Source: Planctomycetaceae bacterium (GTDB lineage Bacteria > Planctomycetota > Planctomycetia > Pirellulales > Pirellulaceae). Taken from it: DNA of 34,503 nucleotides. Positions 7,851 to 15,191 of this stretch are shown piece after piece. Position numbers and translations under genes: made by a program. Every line of letters begins with the position of its first letter. Positions within the stretch are counted from its first letter, which is position 1. Under the pieces are notes generated by a model. That model worked only from the letters and a program-made list of their open reading frames with translations, was not told the origin of the DNA and did no database searches. Where the stretch lies: NCBI GenBank assembly GCA_015490875.1, contig WFWZ01000146.1, forward strand, positions 1 to 34,503. Direction: 5' to 3'.

Positions 7851-9820
7851 CGATTCCGAGTCCCGACCGATATGCCTGGTTGATCGTGCTGGCGTGCTGG
7901 GCGCCCCTGTTGGTTGCTCAGGAAGCGGCGCCGGAGGACCTCGCGCAACTCGAAGATGCCGCCGTGCGCGCCGCCGTCGAGAAGGTATCACCTTCGGTCG
8001 TCCGGATCGAAACGCTGGGAGGCCTCGAGACGGTGGGACGTCGACTCGTCACGCAGGGACCGACCACGGGATTGATCGTCTCGGCCGAGGGGCACATTGT
8101 CTCGAGTTCCTTCAACTTCGTGCAAATGCCGGCGTCGATTCTGGTGACACTTCCCGACGGTAAACGCCACCCTGCCAAACTCGTGGCTCGCGACCATAGC
8201 CGCAAACTTGTCCTCTTGAAGGTAGAAGCGGAGAAACCGCTCCCGGTTCCGGAGATCGCCGATCGCCGGACACTTCGCGTCGGCCAGTGGGCGATTGGAT
8301 TAGGCAGAACGTATGGCGGCACATGGCCGAGTGTCACCAGTGGAATCGTAAGTGCCAAGAATCGGATCTGGGGACGGGCCGTGCAGACGGACGTTAAGGT
8401 GTCACCAGCCAACTACGGCGGACCGTTGATCGACCTGCACGGCCGTGTCATCGGTATCCTCGTTCCCATGTCGCCTCGACAGCAGAGTGAAGTGGCGGGA
8501 GCCGAGTGGTACGATTCGGGAATCGGCTTCGCCGTTCCGCTGTCGGACATATGGCCGCACCTGGATAAGCTCAAGCAAGGCCAGGATCTCCATCCCGGCC
8601 TTCTCGGTATCTCGCTCAAAGGACAAAACATCTACGCCGACCGGGCTGAGGTTGCGGCAGTGGCGCCGAAGTCCCCGGCTGCCGAGGCGGGTTTGAAGGC
8701 GGGGGATGTGATCGTGGAAGTGGACGGCCATCCGATTGACCGTCAAGCGCAGTTGAAACACGCTCTTGGACCTCGCTATGCTGGTGAAACGGTGTCGGTG
8801 GTCGTGGAGCGAGGCGAGAAGAAGGAGCGGCACACGTTCGAAGTCACCTTGGCGAAGGAGATCTTGCCGTATGCCCATGCCTTCCTTGGCATCTTGCCGC
8901 GACTCGATGCGCAGGAAGGTTCGGTGATCGTCCATTGGGTCTATCCCGAAAGTCCGGCGGACCAGGCCGGCCTGCGGGCAGGGGATGTCTTGCTGCGCAT
9001 TGGCGACCAGGCCGTCGACTCGGTCGATTCGGCGATGGAGGCCTTGCTGCCGCATGAGCCCGGCTCGCGCGTGACCGTGGTGTGGCGTCGGGGGGAGTCG
9101 CAACAGGAGGCAGAGATCGCGTTGGAAGCTCAGCCGATCGCGATTCCCGACAAGGTGGATCCGCGGCGGCTTCCGGAGGCGGGAGAGGGAGAGCCACTAG
9201 CGACGGGTCTTCAGGAGTGCAAGGTGCCGGAGGAGCCAAACGAGTGTCACGTATGGTTGCCGGAAAGCGCCAAGCCGGGTGTGCCTCATGGTCTGCTGGT
9301 ATGGCTGGGTCCAGCCCAGGGGTTCTCTAAAGAATCACTCGAAAAGGAATGGGGAGCCTGGTGTCGCAAGCGGCACTTCATCCTCTTGAGTCCTCGTCCC
9401 AAGGGTGAGCGTTGGGCCACGACCGACGTCGATTTCGTTCATAAGGCGGTGGAAGAAGCCATGCGCCGATACCTGATCGACGGGCATCGCGTCGTGATCG
9501 GTGGGCGCCAAAGCGCAGGGGCGGTGAGTTTCTTAGCTGCGTTTCCTCGGCGCGACCTCTTTCACGGCGTGGTGGCCGTCGATGCGCCGGTGCCGCCTCG
9601 TACTCGTGTGCCGGCCAACGAGCCGACGCAGCGTTTGATGGTCATGATGATCATCACCGAACAGACGCGGACAATGCCGCTGGTGCTGCGTGCGGGCGAG
9701 GCGCTGAGTAAAGCCAAGTATCCAGTGACGGTTGTCCGCCGGAACCAGACTTCGGCGGCATTGACCGAGAAACAACGGGGCATCATCCTCCGCTGGGCCG
9801 ACACGCTCGATCGGCTCTGA
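7847..9820 (+). CDS. HtrA-like pseudoprotease, two PDZ domains, alpha/beta-hydrolase-like C-terminus
   Basis: The 657-residue product starts at an ATG overlapping the previous stop (ATGA). The signal peptide is residues 1-25 (WLIVLACWAPLLVAQ). The trypsin-like domain (40-225) has lost the triad: Phe89 for His, Lys120 for Asp, and Tyr190 for Ser (SPANYGGPL). Two PDZ domains follow at about 235-320 and 325-420, each with an AGLxAGDV-type motif. Residues 430-657 look like an alpha/beta hydrolase of the secreted esterase type, with a candidate nucleophile Ser556 in GGRQSAGA. No His is visible where the last triad residue is expected (region NQTSAALTEKQ), so the esterase may also be inactive. The last 20 codons are duplicated 911 bases downstream. 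Confidence 0.88.
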   Translation: MTIPSPDRYAWLIVLACWAPLLVAQEAAPEDLAQLEDAAVRAAVEKVSPSVVRIETLGGLETVGRRLVTQGPTTGLIVSAEGHIVSSSFNFVQMPASILVTLPDGKRHPAKLVARDHSRKLVLLKVEAEKPLPVPEIADRRTLRVGQWAIGLGRTYGGTWPSVTSGIVSAKNRIWGRAVQTDVKVSPANYGGPLIDLHGRVIGILVPMSPRQQSEVAGAEWYDSGIGFAVPLSDIWPHLDKLKQGQDLHPGLLGISLKGQNIYADRAEVAAVAPKSPAAEAGLKAGDVIVEVDGHPIDRQAQLKHALGPRYAGETVSVVVERGEKKERHTFEVTLAKEILPYAHAFLGILPRLDAQEGSVIVHWVYPESPADQAGLRAGDVLLRIGDQAVDSVDSAMEALLPHEPGSRVTVVWRRGESQQEAEIALEAQPIAIPDKVDPRRLPEAGEGEPLATGLQECKVPEEPNECHVWLPESAKPGVPHGLLVWLGPAQGFSKESLEKEWGAWCRKRHFILLSPRPKGERWATTDVDFVHKAVEEAMRRYLIDGHRVVIGGRQSAGAVSFLAAFPRRDLFHGVVAVDAPVPPRTRVPANEPTQRLMVMMIITEQTRTMPLVLRAGEALSKAKYPVTVVRRNQTSAALTEKQRGIILRWADTLDRL

Positions 9821-9822
9821 GG
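9757..9822 (+). repeat. direct repeat, copy 1 (3' end of HtrA/esterase-like gene)
   Basis: This 66-base segment spans the last codons and stop of the upstream gene. It recurs at 10668-10733 with only three differences. All three are silent in the gene frame: GCA/GCG, AAA/AAG and TGA/TAA. The VapC-type toxin gene and its partner lie between the copies. Confidence 0.9.
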
Positions 9823-9891
9823 GGGTTGCCATACCCGCCTGGATATGGTCTTTGGCGATCTGCCGTTGCGCCGGCTCCGAGGCTCAACACC

Positions 9892-10095
9892 TCAGCCTTT
9901 CCGCACGATATCTTCACGTTCCTGCGCACCCCTCTGTTCACCGCAACTTGGTTTCCAGATTGGACGTTTAGATGCCGCTTGCCGTCGCGCAGCGTCTTCC
10001 GCAATAGCAACAATATCGCCGCGGAATCGCTCGGAAATCTCTCGACGAATCCGGTGTATCTCTTCGATTGGGGTTTCACTTGGTTTCTGTATCAT
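9892..10095 (-). CDS. small partner (probable antitoxin) of PIN toxin
   Basis: A 67-residue frame starts at ATG 10095; a TTG at 10101 is an alternative. It overlaps the end of the PIN gene by about 20 bases. The N-terminus (TPIEEIHRIRREISERFRGDIVAI) matches the short helical 'EEIRxIRxEI' proteins I recall following this subgroup of PIN toxins in cyanobacteria and planctomycetes. The family is presumed to bind and neutralise the nuclease. The C-terminus is basic and low in structure. The toxin-first order is unusual for vapBC but typical for this subgroup as I recall it. Confidence 0.7.
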   Translation of the reverse strand: MIQKPSETPIEEIHRIRREISERFRGDIVAIAEDAARRQAASKRPIWKPSCGEQRGAQEREDIVRKG

Positions 10096-10561
10096 CTCCA
10101 AGCAGCTCTTCTGGAGTACAAATGGTAGGAGCCGGAATTCCCATGTTTTCGAGGGACGAACGGATATGCGGCAGGATTTTGGCGTTCGCGATGTGCTTGC
10201 AGTTCCATGTCAGTAGGTATTGTACGCGATGATGGGCTACGGCGGCAATATGCAGCGCATCGACCTGGGCGCTTGGCGGCAAGACTCCGAGGGACATAAT
10301 CTCAGTTGCAATTCGTGGTATCTCGGGAGCGTATGGCAACAGTGGGATACCATCCAAGGCGGCTAAGCGTTCTGCTGCGAGTATCGGATCGCCTCTGGAT
10401 ACCTCGTCAATCACATACTGTGATACTACCAATTCGTAGTTCGATCGTTCCTCGTTCCACCACCGGCGCGTGAGCAGCTGTCGCGCCGCTGTTATCAAAT
10501 GCGAGCTTGGTTCCTGTCGCAGGTAGCTGATGATGGTAGTTTCGATGTAGACCGTATCCAT
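10076..10561 (-). CDS. PIN-domain toxin, VapC family
   Basis: The 161-residue single-domain protein starts at an ATG. It carries PIN-fold acidic residues: the early Asp/Glu of MDTVYIETTIISYL, Glu in 'VIDEVSRGD', Asp in 'AQVDALHIAAVAHH', and the closing TWNCKHIANA block typical of this subgroup. The ending 'ICTPEELLGD' is also a family hallmark as I recall. PIN toxins are Mg-dependent ribonucleases that cut tRNA, rRNA or mRNA when released from the antitoxin. The gene overlaps its small partner downstream. It is flanked by duplicated ends of the adjacent protease-like gene, which suggests it arrived by insertion. Confidence 0.88.
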   Translation of the reverse strand: MDTVYIETTIISYLRQEPSSHLITAARQLLTRRWWNEERSNYELVVSQYVIDEVSRGDPILAAERLAALDGIPLLPYAPEIPRIATEIMSLGVLPPSAQVDALHIAAVAHHRVQYLLTWNCKHIANAKILPHIRSSLENMGIPAPTICTPEELLGDDTETK

Positions 10562-10731
10562 GGGACGGTTCCTTCACGACCATCAGACCACAAGTCGATT
10601 TGCGGCGAGGAGACGCACTTGTTCTGATTCTGAGGGCGAAGCCAGCTGCTCCAGCGAGCTGCTCCATGGCGTTGACCGAGAAGCAACGGGGCATCATCCT
10701 CCGCTGGGCCGACACGCTCGATCGGCTCTAA
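10540..10731 (+). pseudogene. gene remnant ending in copy of the HtrA/esterase-like C-terminus
   Basis: After a TAG at 10537 the frame stays open to a TAA at 10729-10731 without a credible start until ATG 10666. Its last 20 residues are identical to the C-terminus of the gene ending at 9820 (ALTEKQRGIILRWADTLD, then RL). The preceding residues (for example RRGDALVLILRAKPAAPAS) match it only loosely. The best reading is the tail of a lost paralogue or a duplicated gene end. It overlaps the toxin start on the other strand and is unlikely to be expressed. Confidence 0.4.
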
Positions 10732-10733
10732 GG
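10668..10733 (+). repeat. direct repeat, copy 2
   Basis: This is the second copy of the 66-base segment at 9757-9822 (63 of 66 bases identical). It sits just downstream of the PIN toxin start and just before the higBA genes. A smaller direct repeat, AGCTGCTCCA, occurs twice in the 23 bases immediately upstream (10644-10653 and 10657-10666). Confidence 0.9.
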
Positions 10734-10745
10734 CGCCTACCACGA

Positions 10746-11051
10746 TCACTTCTCTGACGTCAGCGTCGTCACTTCGTGATCGAGTCGATCTCCAAGCCGA
10801 TCTTTTTCCAATTCCAAGTCATAACGGACCTGCAGATTCAACCAGAATCGCTCGGTTGTTTGGAAGAAACGCGCCAGCCGAAGGGCCGTGTCCGCGGTAA
10901 TCGATCGCTGACCTCTCACGATCTCATTGATTCGTCGCGGTGGCACGCTGATCTGTTTGGCCAGCCGATACTGGCTAATCCCCAGCGGAACGAGAAACTC
11001 TTGCAGCAGAATCTCTCCTGGATGAATTGGAGCTATCTTGCGGCGTGGCAT
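10746..11051 (-). CDS. higA: HigA-family antitoxin (XRE-type helix-turn-helix)
   Basis: The 101-residue protein begins MPRRKIAPIHPGEILLQEFL, the hallmark start of the HigA/VapI family. The helix-turn-helix is at about residues 25-60 (GISQYRLAKQISVPPRRINEIVRGQRSIT). A tail follows with 'TERFWLNLQVRYDLE', which is also typical. HigA binds and inhibits HigB and represses the operon. It lies nine bases after higB. The palindrome upstream of higB is a candidate operator for this protein. Confidence 0.93.
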   Translation of the reverse strand: MPRRKIAPIHPGEILLQEFLVPLGISQYRLAKQISVPPRRINEIVRGQRSITADTALRLARFFQTTERFWLNLQVRYDLELEKDRLGDRLDHEVTTLTSEK

Positions 11052-11060
11052 AATCCCATT

Positions 11061-11342
11061 CTAGTGATAGTCCACAATCTTGACTTCATAGGCGTCGCCG
11101 GCATCCCAGCGAAAACAAACCCGCCATTGATCGTTGATCCGGACACTGTATTGCCCCTTGCGATCCCCACGGAGTTTCTCGAGACGATTGCCGGGAATCG
11201 CTCGAAGGTCATCGAGTGATTCCGCTGCATCGAGAAGCAGAAGTTTACGCAACGCGGGGCGCCGGACGTGCCGCGGAAACCTCTTGACCGGATCGCGGCA
11301 AAACAGGCGTTCGGTCTCCTTGTCGGCAAACGTCTGAATCAT
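11061..11342 (-). CDS. higB: HigB toxin (RelE/ParE-like mRNA interferase)
   Basis: The 93-residue protein has the full family pattern: MIQTFADKETERLF at the start, RRPALRKLLLLDAAESLDDL, NRLEKLRGDRKGQYSVRIN, then DQWRVCFRW and the closing YEVKIVDYH. HigB cleaves mRNA on the ribosome. The toxin is first in the operon, as is normal for higBA. The ATG is only eight bases past the proposed -10 box, so the transcript may be almost leaderless. A full-length, intact gene. Confidence 0.93.
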   Translation of the reverse strand: MIQTFADKETERLFCRDPVKRFPRHVRRPALRKLLLLDAAESLDDLRAIPGNRLEKLRGDRKGQYSVRINDQWRVCFRWDAGDAYEVKIVDYH

Positions 11343-11350
11343 GCAAGGCG

Positions 11351-11379
11351 ATGATAACGTAGCGCGCTAATATCGTCAA
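11351..11379 (-). promoter_or_regulatory. higBA promoter with internal operator-like palindrome
   Basis: Read on the minus strand, TTGACG (11379-11374), a 17-base spacer and TATCAT (11356-11351) give five of six matches to each sigma70 consensus box. The spacer holds the perfect palindrome TAGCGCGCTA (11360-11369), well placed for HigA autorepression. The predicted start is about 2 bases before the higB ATG. Confidence 0.65.
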
Positions 11380-11539
11380 GAAAGCAGCCGGTCGTAGCAT
11401 GCCTTGTGCGCATTCGAGATCAGATTGTCGGAGCTTTGGGTTCGTGGCTCCCGGGAGATCGCCACATGTTCGCCGTCACACCCCCACACTCAAAAAGAGA
11501 GCCCCCCTGCAGATGCAACCACTATTGTGGCATGCTGTG

Positions 11540-11560
11540 CCCCTTGTGCGAGGGGTTTTT
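11540..11560 (+). terminator. possible intrinsic terminator or attenuator ahead of DUF1194 gene
   Basis: CCCCT (11540-11544), a six-base loop and AGGGG (11551-11555) are followed directly by five T residues. The stem is short. It lies 115 bases upstream of the DUF1194 start on the same strand, so it could act as a leader attenuator or end a transcript from upstream. The surrounding 11380-11674 stretch holds no convincing gene. Confidence 0.4.
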
Positions 11561-11590
11561 CTGGCTATCCTCTAGGTGTTCGTTGTTCTC

Positions 11591-11631
11591 CGGTGCGGGG
11601 GCATTACCGGCACGAGAGAGCTTCCGCACCG
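11591..11631 (+). repeat. inverted repeat in leader of DUF1194 gene
   Basis: CGGTGCGG (11591-11598) pairs perfectly with CCGCACCG (11624-11631) across a 25-base loop. It has no T tract, so it is not a terminator. It could compete with or follow the short hairpin at 11540-11560 in a structured leader. No known riboswitch class is recognised. Confidence 0.45.
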
Positions 11632-11674
11632 CCACACGTTGGAGTTACTTCTTTGAGCAGTAGGAGAACATCAG

Positions 11675-12454
11675 ATGCGATTGGTACGGCATGTCCTTGT
11701 GGCCGGGTTAGCGATACTGCTAGCTCAACCCTTGAGAGCTGGGGTTGTCAATATCGAACTCGCATTGCTCGTCGACGTCTCTGGAAGCGTTGACGCAAGC
11801 GAGTTTGATCTACAGATGCAAGGTTACGCGAATGCGTTTCGCAGCACGGAGATCCAGAATCTGATTGTTGGAAATGCAGCCTACGGCGGTGTAGCCGTCA
11901 ACATGGTTCTGTGGAGCAGTGGTAGCCAGCAGTCGCAGGTCATCGATTGGACTCTACTGACGACTCCTCAAGATGCAGATGACTTCGCCACATTGATCGA
12001 GGGTGTGAGTCGCCCCTACAATGACTTGACGGCTCCCGGTTCGGCAATTCAGTTTGCAACGACGTCCAACATTGCCGGTGTGAGCATTTTCAACAACGGC
12101 TTTACGGGTACTACCCTGATCGTCGATGTGTCGGGCGATGGAGTGGCGAATAGCGGCATCAATACCAGCAGTGCCCGAAATGCTGCGTTGTTGGCCGGAG
12201 TCGACCGGATCAACGGACTAGCCATTGGAGGTCAGAGCTTGGTTACATAGTATAAGAACAACGTACAAGGCGGCGATGGTTCGTTCACGATTCAGGCGAA
12301 CACATTTCAGGATTTCGAAGACGCGATCAAACAGAAGCTGCGATTAGAGCTCCAGTCTTCACCGGTGCCTGAACCCAGCAGTGCAGCCGTGTTTCTCGGA
12401 TTGACGGGCCTTGCGTTGCTGAGATTGAGGCGTCGGAGGGATTCCTCACGGTGA
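11675..12454 (+). pseudogene. DUF1194 VWA-like PEP-CTERM protein interrupted by in-frame TAG
   Basis: ATG 11675 follows AGGAG by eight bases. Residues 1-23 are a signal peptide. The mature part has a von Willebrand A-type metal site (LALLVDVSGSVDASEF) and the DUF1194 pattern, ending the first part at GLAIGGQSLVT before TAG at 12248-12250. Without that codon the same frame runs on for 67 codons: YKNNVQGGDGSFTI, FQDFEDAIKQKL, then a PEP-CTERM tail (VPEPSSAAVFLGLTGLALL followed by RLRRRR) and TGA at 12452-12454. The stop falls where family members commonly have Tyr ('TYYxNNV'), one base from TAC or TAT. Translation to the TAG would make a 191-residue protein without the sorting signal. PEP-CTERM tails are processed by exosortase for surface display. 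The cause could be real decay, read-through or a sequencing error. Confidence 0.8.
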
Positions 12455-12553
12455 TTGTGGTCGTCTGGCTAACCGGCGTATTCCAGACCCCGGACTGTAG
12501 GGCGTTGGATTCACAAAGAGCCCACACCTCCGGACCGGGGCCTGGCTAGCCGT

Positions 12554-12580
12554 GGCTTAGTCCGCTAACGGGACAGAGCC
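12554..12580. terminator. imperfect hairpin between convergent genes
   Basis: GGCT (12554-12557) pairs with AGCC (12577-12580), and inside them GTCC (12560-12563) pairs with GGAC (12571-12574). It lies between the DUF1194 frame and the end of katG. There is no T run on either strand, so termination is only suggested. Nothing else was seen in 12455-12628. Confidence 0.25.
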
Positions 12581-12628
12581 CGAAAAACGCCGTAGCGATG
12601 CATTTTGACACTGTTGACTACAACCAAA

Positions 12629-15040
12629 TCACTCCCGCTCGAACCGATCGAGGTTCATGACCTTGGTCCACGCGGCAACGAAGTCTCGAAGAAATCGTTC
12701 CTCGCCATCGTCGGCCGCATACACTTCGGCGATGGCTCGCAGTTGCGCATTCGCGCCGAACATCAGGTCGACCGCACTGACTTGCCATCGAACCTCGCCG
12801 GTCCTCCGATCCACGCCTTCGAAGAAGTGCTCGCACACTGCAGACTTTCGCCACTGCGTGTTTGGATCGAGCAGGTGGACAAAGAAGTCGTGCGTCAGCA
12901 TTCCAGGGCGGTCCGTTAGGACTCCGAGGCCGGGGACTCCCGTTCCGGCGTCGAGCACGCGGAGGCCACCGACGAGGACCGTCATTTCTGGCGCGGTTAG
13001 CGTGAGCAGCGCTGCGCGTTCCAACATGAGTTCCGGAGTCGGCCGGTCTATTCTGGTTTCTTTCGGTGCGCTGTCCGCTTCGTCCTTCACACCAGTTGCT
13101 TCTTCATTGGGGCCAGCACCTGGACTATGCGAGGTCGCACCGAAGAAGTTTCGGAATCCGTCGGTCTTGGGTTCGAGCACCGCGAACGATTCCTCGTCGG
13201 TCATCGCCTCCGTGGCATCGGTGCGACCAGGAGTGAAGGGAACCTCGAGCGAGTGTCCAGCTCGCCGGGCCGCTTCTTCGATGGCAGCCGCACCCCCCAG
13301 GACAATCAGGTCGGCCATCGAGACTCGCTTTCCATCCTGCTGGTCTCGGTTGAATTCTCTCTGGATTTCCTCCAGCACGGCAAGAACCCGTCGCAGTTGA
13401 CTCGGCCGGTTGACTGGCCACGAGTTTTGCGGTGCCAGGCGAATCCGAGCTCCATTGGCGCCGCCGCGGAAGTCCGTGCCTCGGAATGTCGACGCCGATG
13501 CCCAGGCTGTCGAGACGAGCTGGCCGATCGTCAGGTCACTTGCGAGGATGCGTTTCTTGAGTGTGGTGATGTCCGCTGCGTCGATGAGTGGGTGCGAGAC
13601 GGGCGGTACGGGGTCTTGCCAGATTTGCGGTTCGGGAACCCACGGCCCCAGCAGCCGGCTGTGAGGTCCCATATCGCGGTGCAGCAGTTTGTACCATGCT
13701 CGAGCAAACGCCTTTTGGAAAGCGTCCGGGTTCTCATGAAAACGCTTGGCAATCCGACGGAAACCGGGGTCCTCGCGTAGCGCCAAATCGGTGGTGAACA
13801 TGATCGGAGCATGCGACCGGTCGGCCACGTGTGCGTCGGGAACGATCCCTTCGGCCGACTTCGGCTCGGGCACCCACTGGTGCGCTCCGGCAGGGCTGCG
13901 CGTCAGCTTCCAGTTGTAGCCGAAGAGATGGTCGAAATAGTCGTGAGACCACTGCGTCGGTGTCGTCGTCCAGGCACCTTCCAGGCCGCTGGTGATCGTG
14001 TCTTCGGCGTTCCCCTTGCCATAGGAGTTTTTCCATCCCAGTCCAAGCTGTTCCAAAGGCGCTGCCTCGGGTTCGGGACCTAAGTGTTTCGGACTGGCTG
14101 CCCCGTGAGCCTTGCCGAACGTATGGCCTCCGGCAATCAGTGCCACGGTCTCTTCATCAGTCATTCCCATCCTTCGAAACGCGACGCGGATGTCGGCAGC
14201 GGCCGCACGCGGGTCGGGCTTGCCTCCCGGCCCCTCGGGGTTGACATAGATCAACCCCATCTGAGTCGCCGCCAGAGGTTCCAGCAGCTTTCCATCGCGA
14301 CGCCGCTCGTCCCCCAGCCACTGCGACTCGGGGCCCCAAAAAACGTCTTCTTGAGGTTCCCACACGTCTTCCCGTCCGAACCCGAAACCGAATGTCTCGA
14401 CTCCCATCGACTCGAGTGCACAGTTCCCCGCAAAGGCGATCAAGTCGGCCCAGGAGATCTTCGCTCCATATTTTTGCTTGATCGGCCACAGCAGACGTAC
14501 CGCCTTGTCCAAGTTGACATTGTCGGGCCAGCTATTGAGAGGCGCAAAGCGAAGGGTTCCGTCTCCCCCTCCTCCGCGTCCATCGGTAATACGGTACGTG
14601 CCGGCGCTGTGCCATGCCATGCGCACGAACAAGGGGCCATAGTGACCATAGTCGGCGGGCCACCACTCCTGCGACGTGGTCATCAATGCAAACAAATCTT
14701 TCTTCAACTGCTCCACGTCCAGCTTCCGGAACTCCGAGCGATAGTTGAAGTCGGGTCCCATGGGGTTGGCCTTGAGTGAGTTACCATGAAGGATGCGCAG
14801 ATTGAGTTGATTGGGCCACCATGTTCCGTTTGTGAGGAAGCCGGCCGCGGTGGGCCGGGCGGAAGGCGGTATCTGACCAGAAAGAATGGGGCACGGACTT
14901 TTCATGGCGAGGTCTCCTGGAGAGGAAGGGTGGAGAGGTTCCTGCGCCTGCACAAGGAATCCCGAGAGGACTCCGACTGCAGCGAGGGAACAGGCAAGTC
15001 TCACGGGGGTTCTTTGCGTCAGCTTCGTCTTGTCCAACAT
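12629..15040 (-). CDS. katG: catalase-peroxidase KatG with N-terminal signal-like extension
   Basis: An 803-residue bifunctional heme enzyme that removes hydrogen peroxide. The distal pocket is Arg140-Met-Ala-Trp143-His144 ([12 protein letters not shown]). Tyr265 ([10 protein letters not shown]) and Met291 complete the expected Trp-Tyr-Met cross-link. Proximal His306 is in [11 protein letters not shown]. The second, non-catalytic domain is complete to the end. The N-terminal 45 residues precede the usual KatG start and carry a hydrophobic stretch ([17 protein letters not shown]), so export is likely from this start. A second ATG at residue 46 (14905) also has AGGAG eight bases upstream and would give a normal cytosolic KatG. 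It is divergent from an OxyR-type gene, which probably controls it. Confidence 0.96.
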   Translation of the reverse strand: MLDKTKLTQRTPVRLACSLAAVGVLSGFLVQAQEPLHPSSPGDLAMKSPCPILSGQIPPSARPTAAGFLTNGTWWPNQLNLRILHGNSLKANPMGPDFNYRSEFRKLDVEQLKKDLFALMTTSQEWWPADYGHYGPLFVRMAWHSAGTYRITDGRGGGGDGTLRFAPLNSWPDNVNLDKAVRLLWPIKQKYGAKISWADLIAFAGNCALESMGVETFGFGFGREDVWEPQEDVFWGPESQWLGDERRRDGKLLEPLAATQMGLIYVNPEGPGGKPDPRAAAADIRVAFRRMGMTDEETVALIAGGHTFGKAHGAASPKHLGPEPEAAPLEQLGLGWKNSYGKGNAEDTITSGLEGAWTTTPTQWSHDYFDHLFGYNWKLTRSPAGAHQWVPEPKSAEGIVPDAHVADRSHAPIMFTTDLALREDPGFRRIAKRFHENPDAFQKAFARAWYKLLHRDMGPHSRLLGPWVPEPQIWQDPVPPVSHPLIDAADITTLKKRILASDLTIGQLVSTAWASASTFRGTDFRGGANGARIRLAPQNSWPVNRPSQLRRVLAVLEEIQREFNRDQQDGKRVSMADLIVLGGAAAIEEAARRAGHSLEVPFTPGRTDATEAMTDEESFAVLEPKTDGFRNFFGATSHSPGAGPNEEATGVKDEADSAPKETRIDRPTPELMLERAALLTLTAPEMTVLVGGLRVLDAGTGVPGLGVLTDRPGMLTHDFFVHLLDPNTQWRKSAVCEHFFEGVDRRTGEVRWQVSAVDLMFGANAQLRAIAEVYAADDGEERFLRDFVAAWTKVMNLDRFERE

Positions 15041-15129
15041 GAGATTCTCCTTTGTGCGAAGGACCCGTCATCGGATGCGATCCTATCGCAAGAACGGCGT
15101 TGCGTCCAATGCATGGATGTCATACTATG

Positions 15130-15146
15130 TATGCATGACATGCATA
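15130..15146. promoter_or_regulatory. perfect palindrome between katG and OxyR-type gene, probable operator
   Basis: TATGCATGACATGCATA is a perfect inverted repeat with 8-base arms and fits the LysR T-N11-A form. A further ATGCATG at 15109-15115 lies 22 bases (two helical turns) upstream of the ATGCATG at 15131. This is the spacing expected for a LysR/OxyR tetramer. Weak -35/-10 candidates for the regulator (TTGCGT 15100, TACTAT 15123, spacer 17) place the palindrome over its start site. Confidence 0.55.
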
Positions 15147-15191
15147 TCCGGTCTGTGCGCAAGCGACCGTGGAAGCGACAAGGAGTCCGTG

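Noticed and set aside
11406..11663. 85-codon frame before the DUF1194 gene
   Set aside because: It reads through the terminator-like hairpin and inverted repeat, has no ribosome site, and resembles no protein.
15100..15128. TTGCGT-17-TACTAT as a firm oxyR promoter
   Set aside because: Matches are too weak (three and four of six) to list separately; it is mentioned only with the operator.
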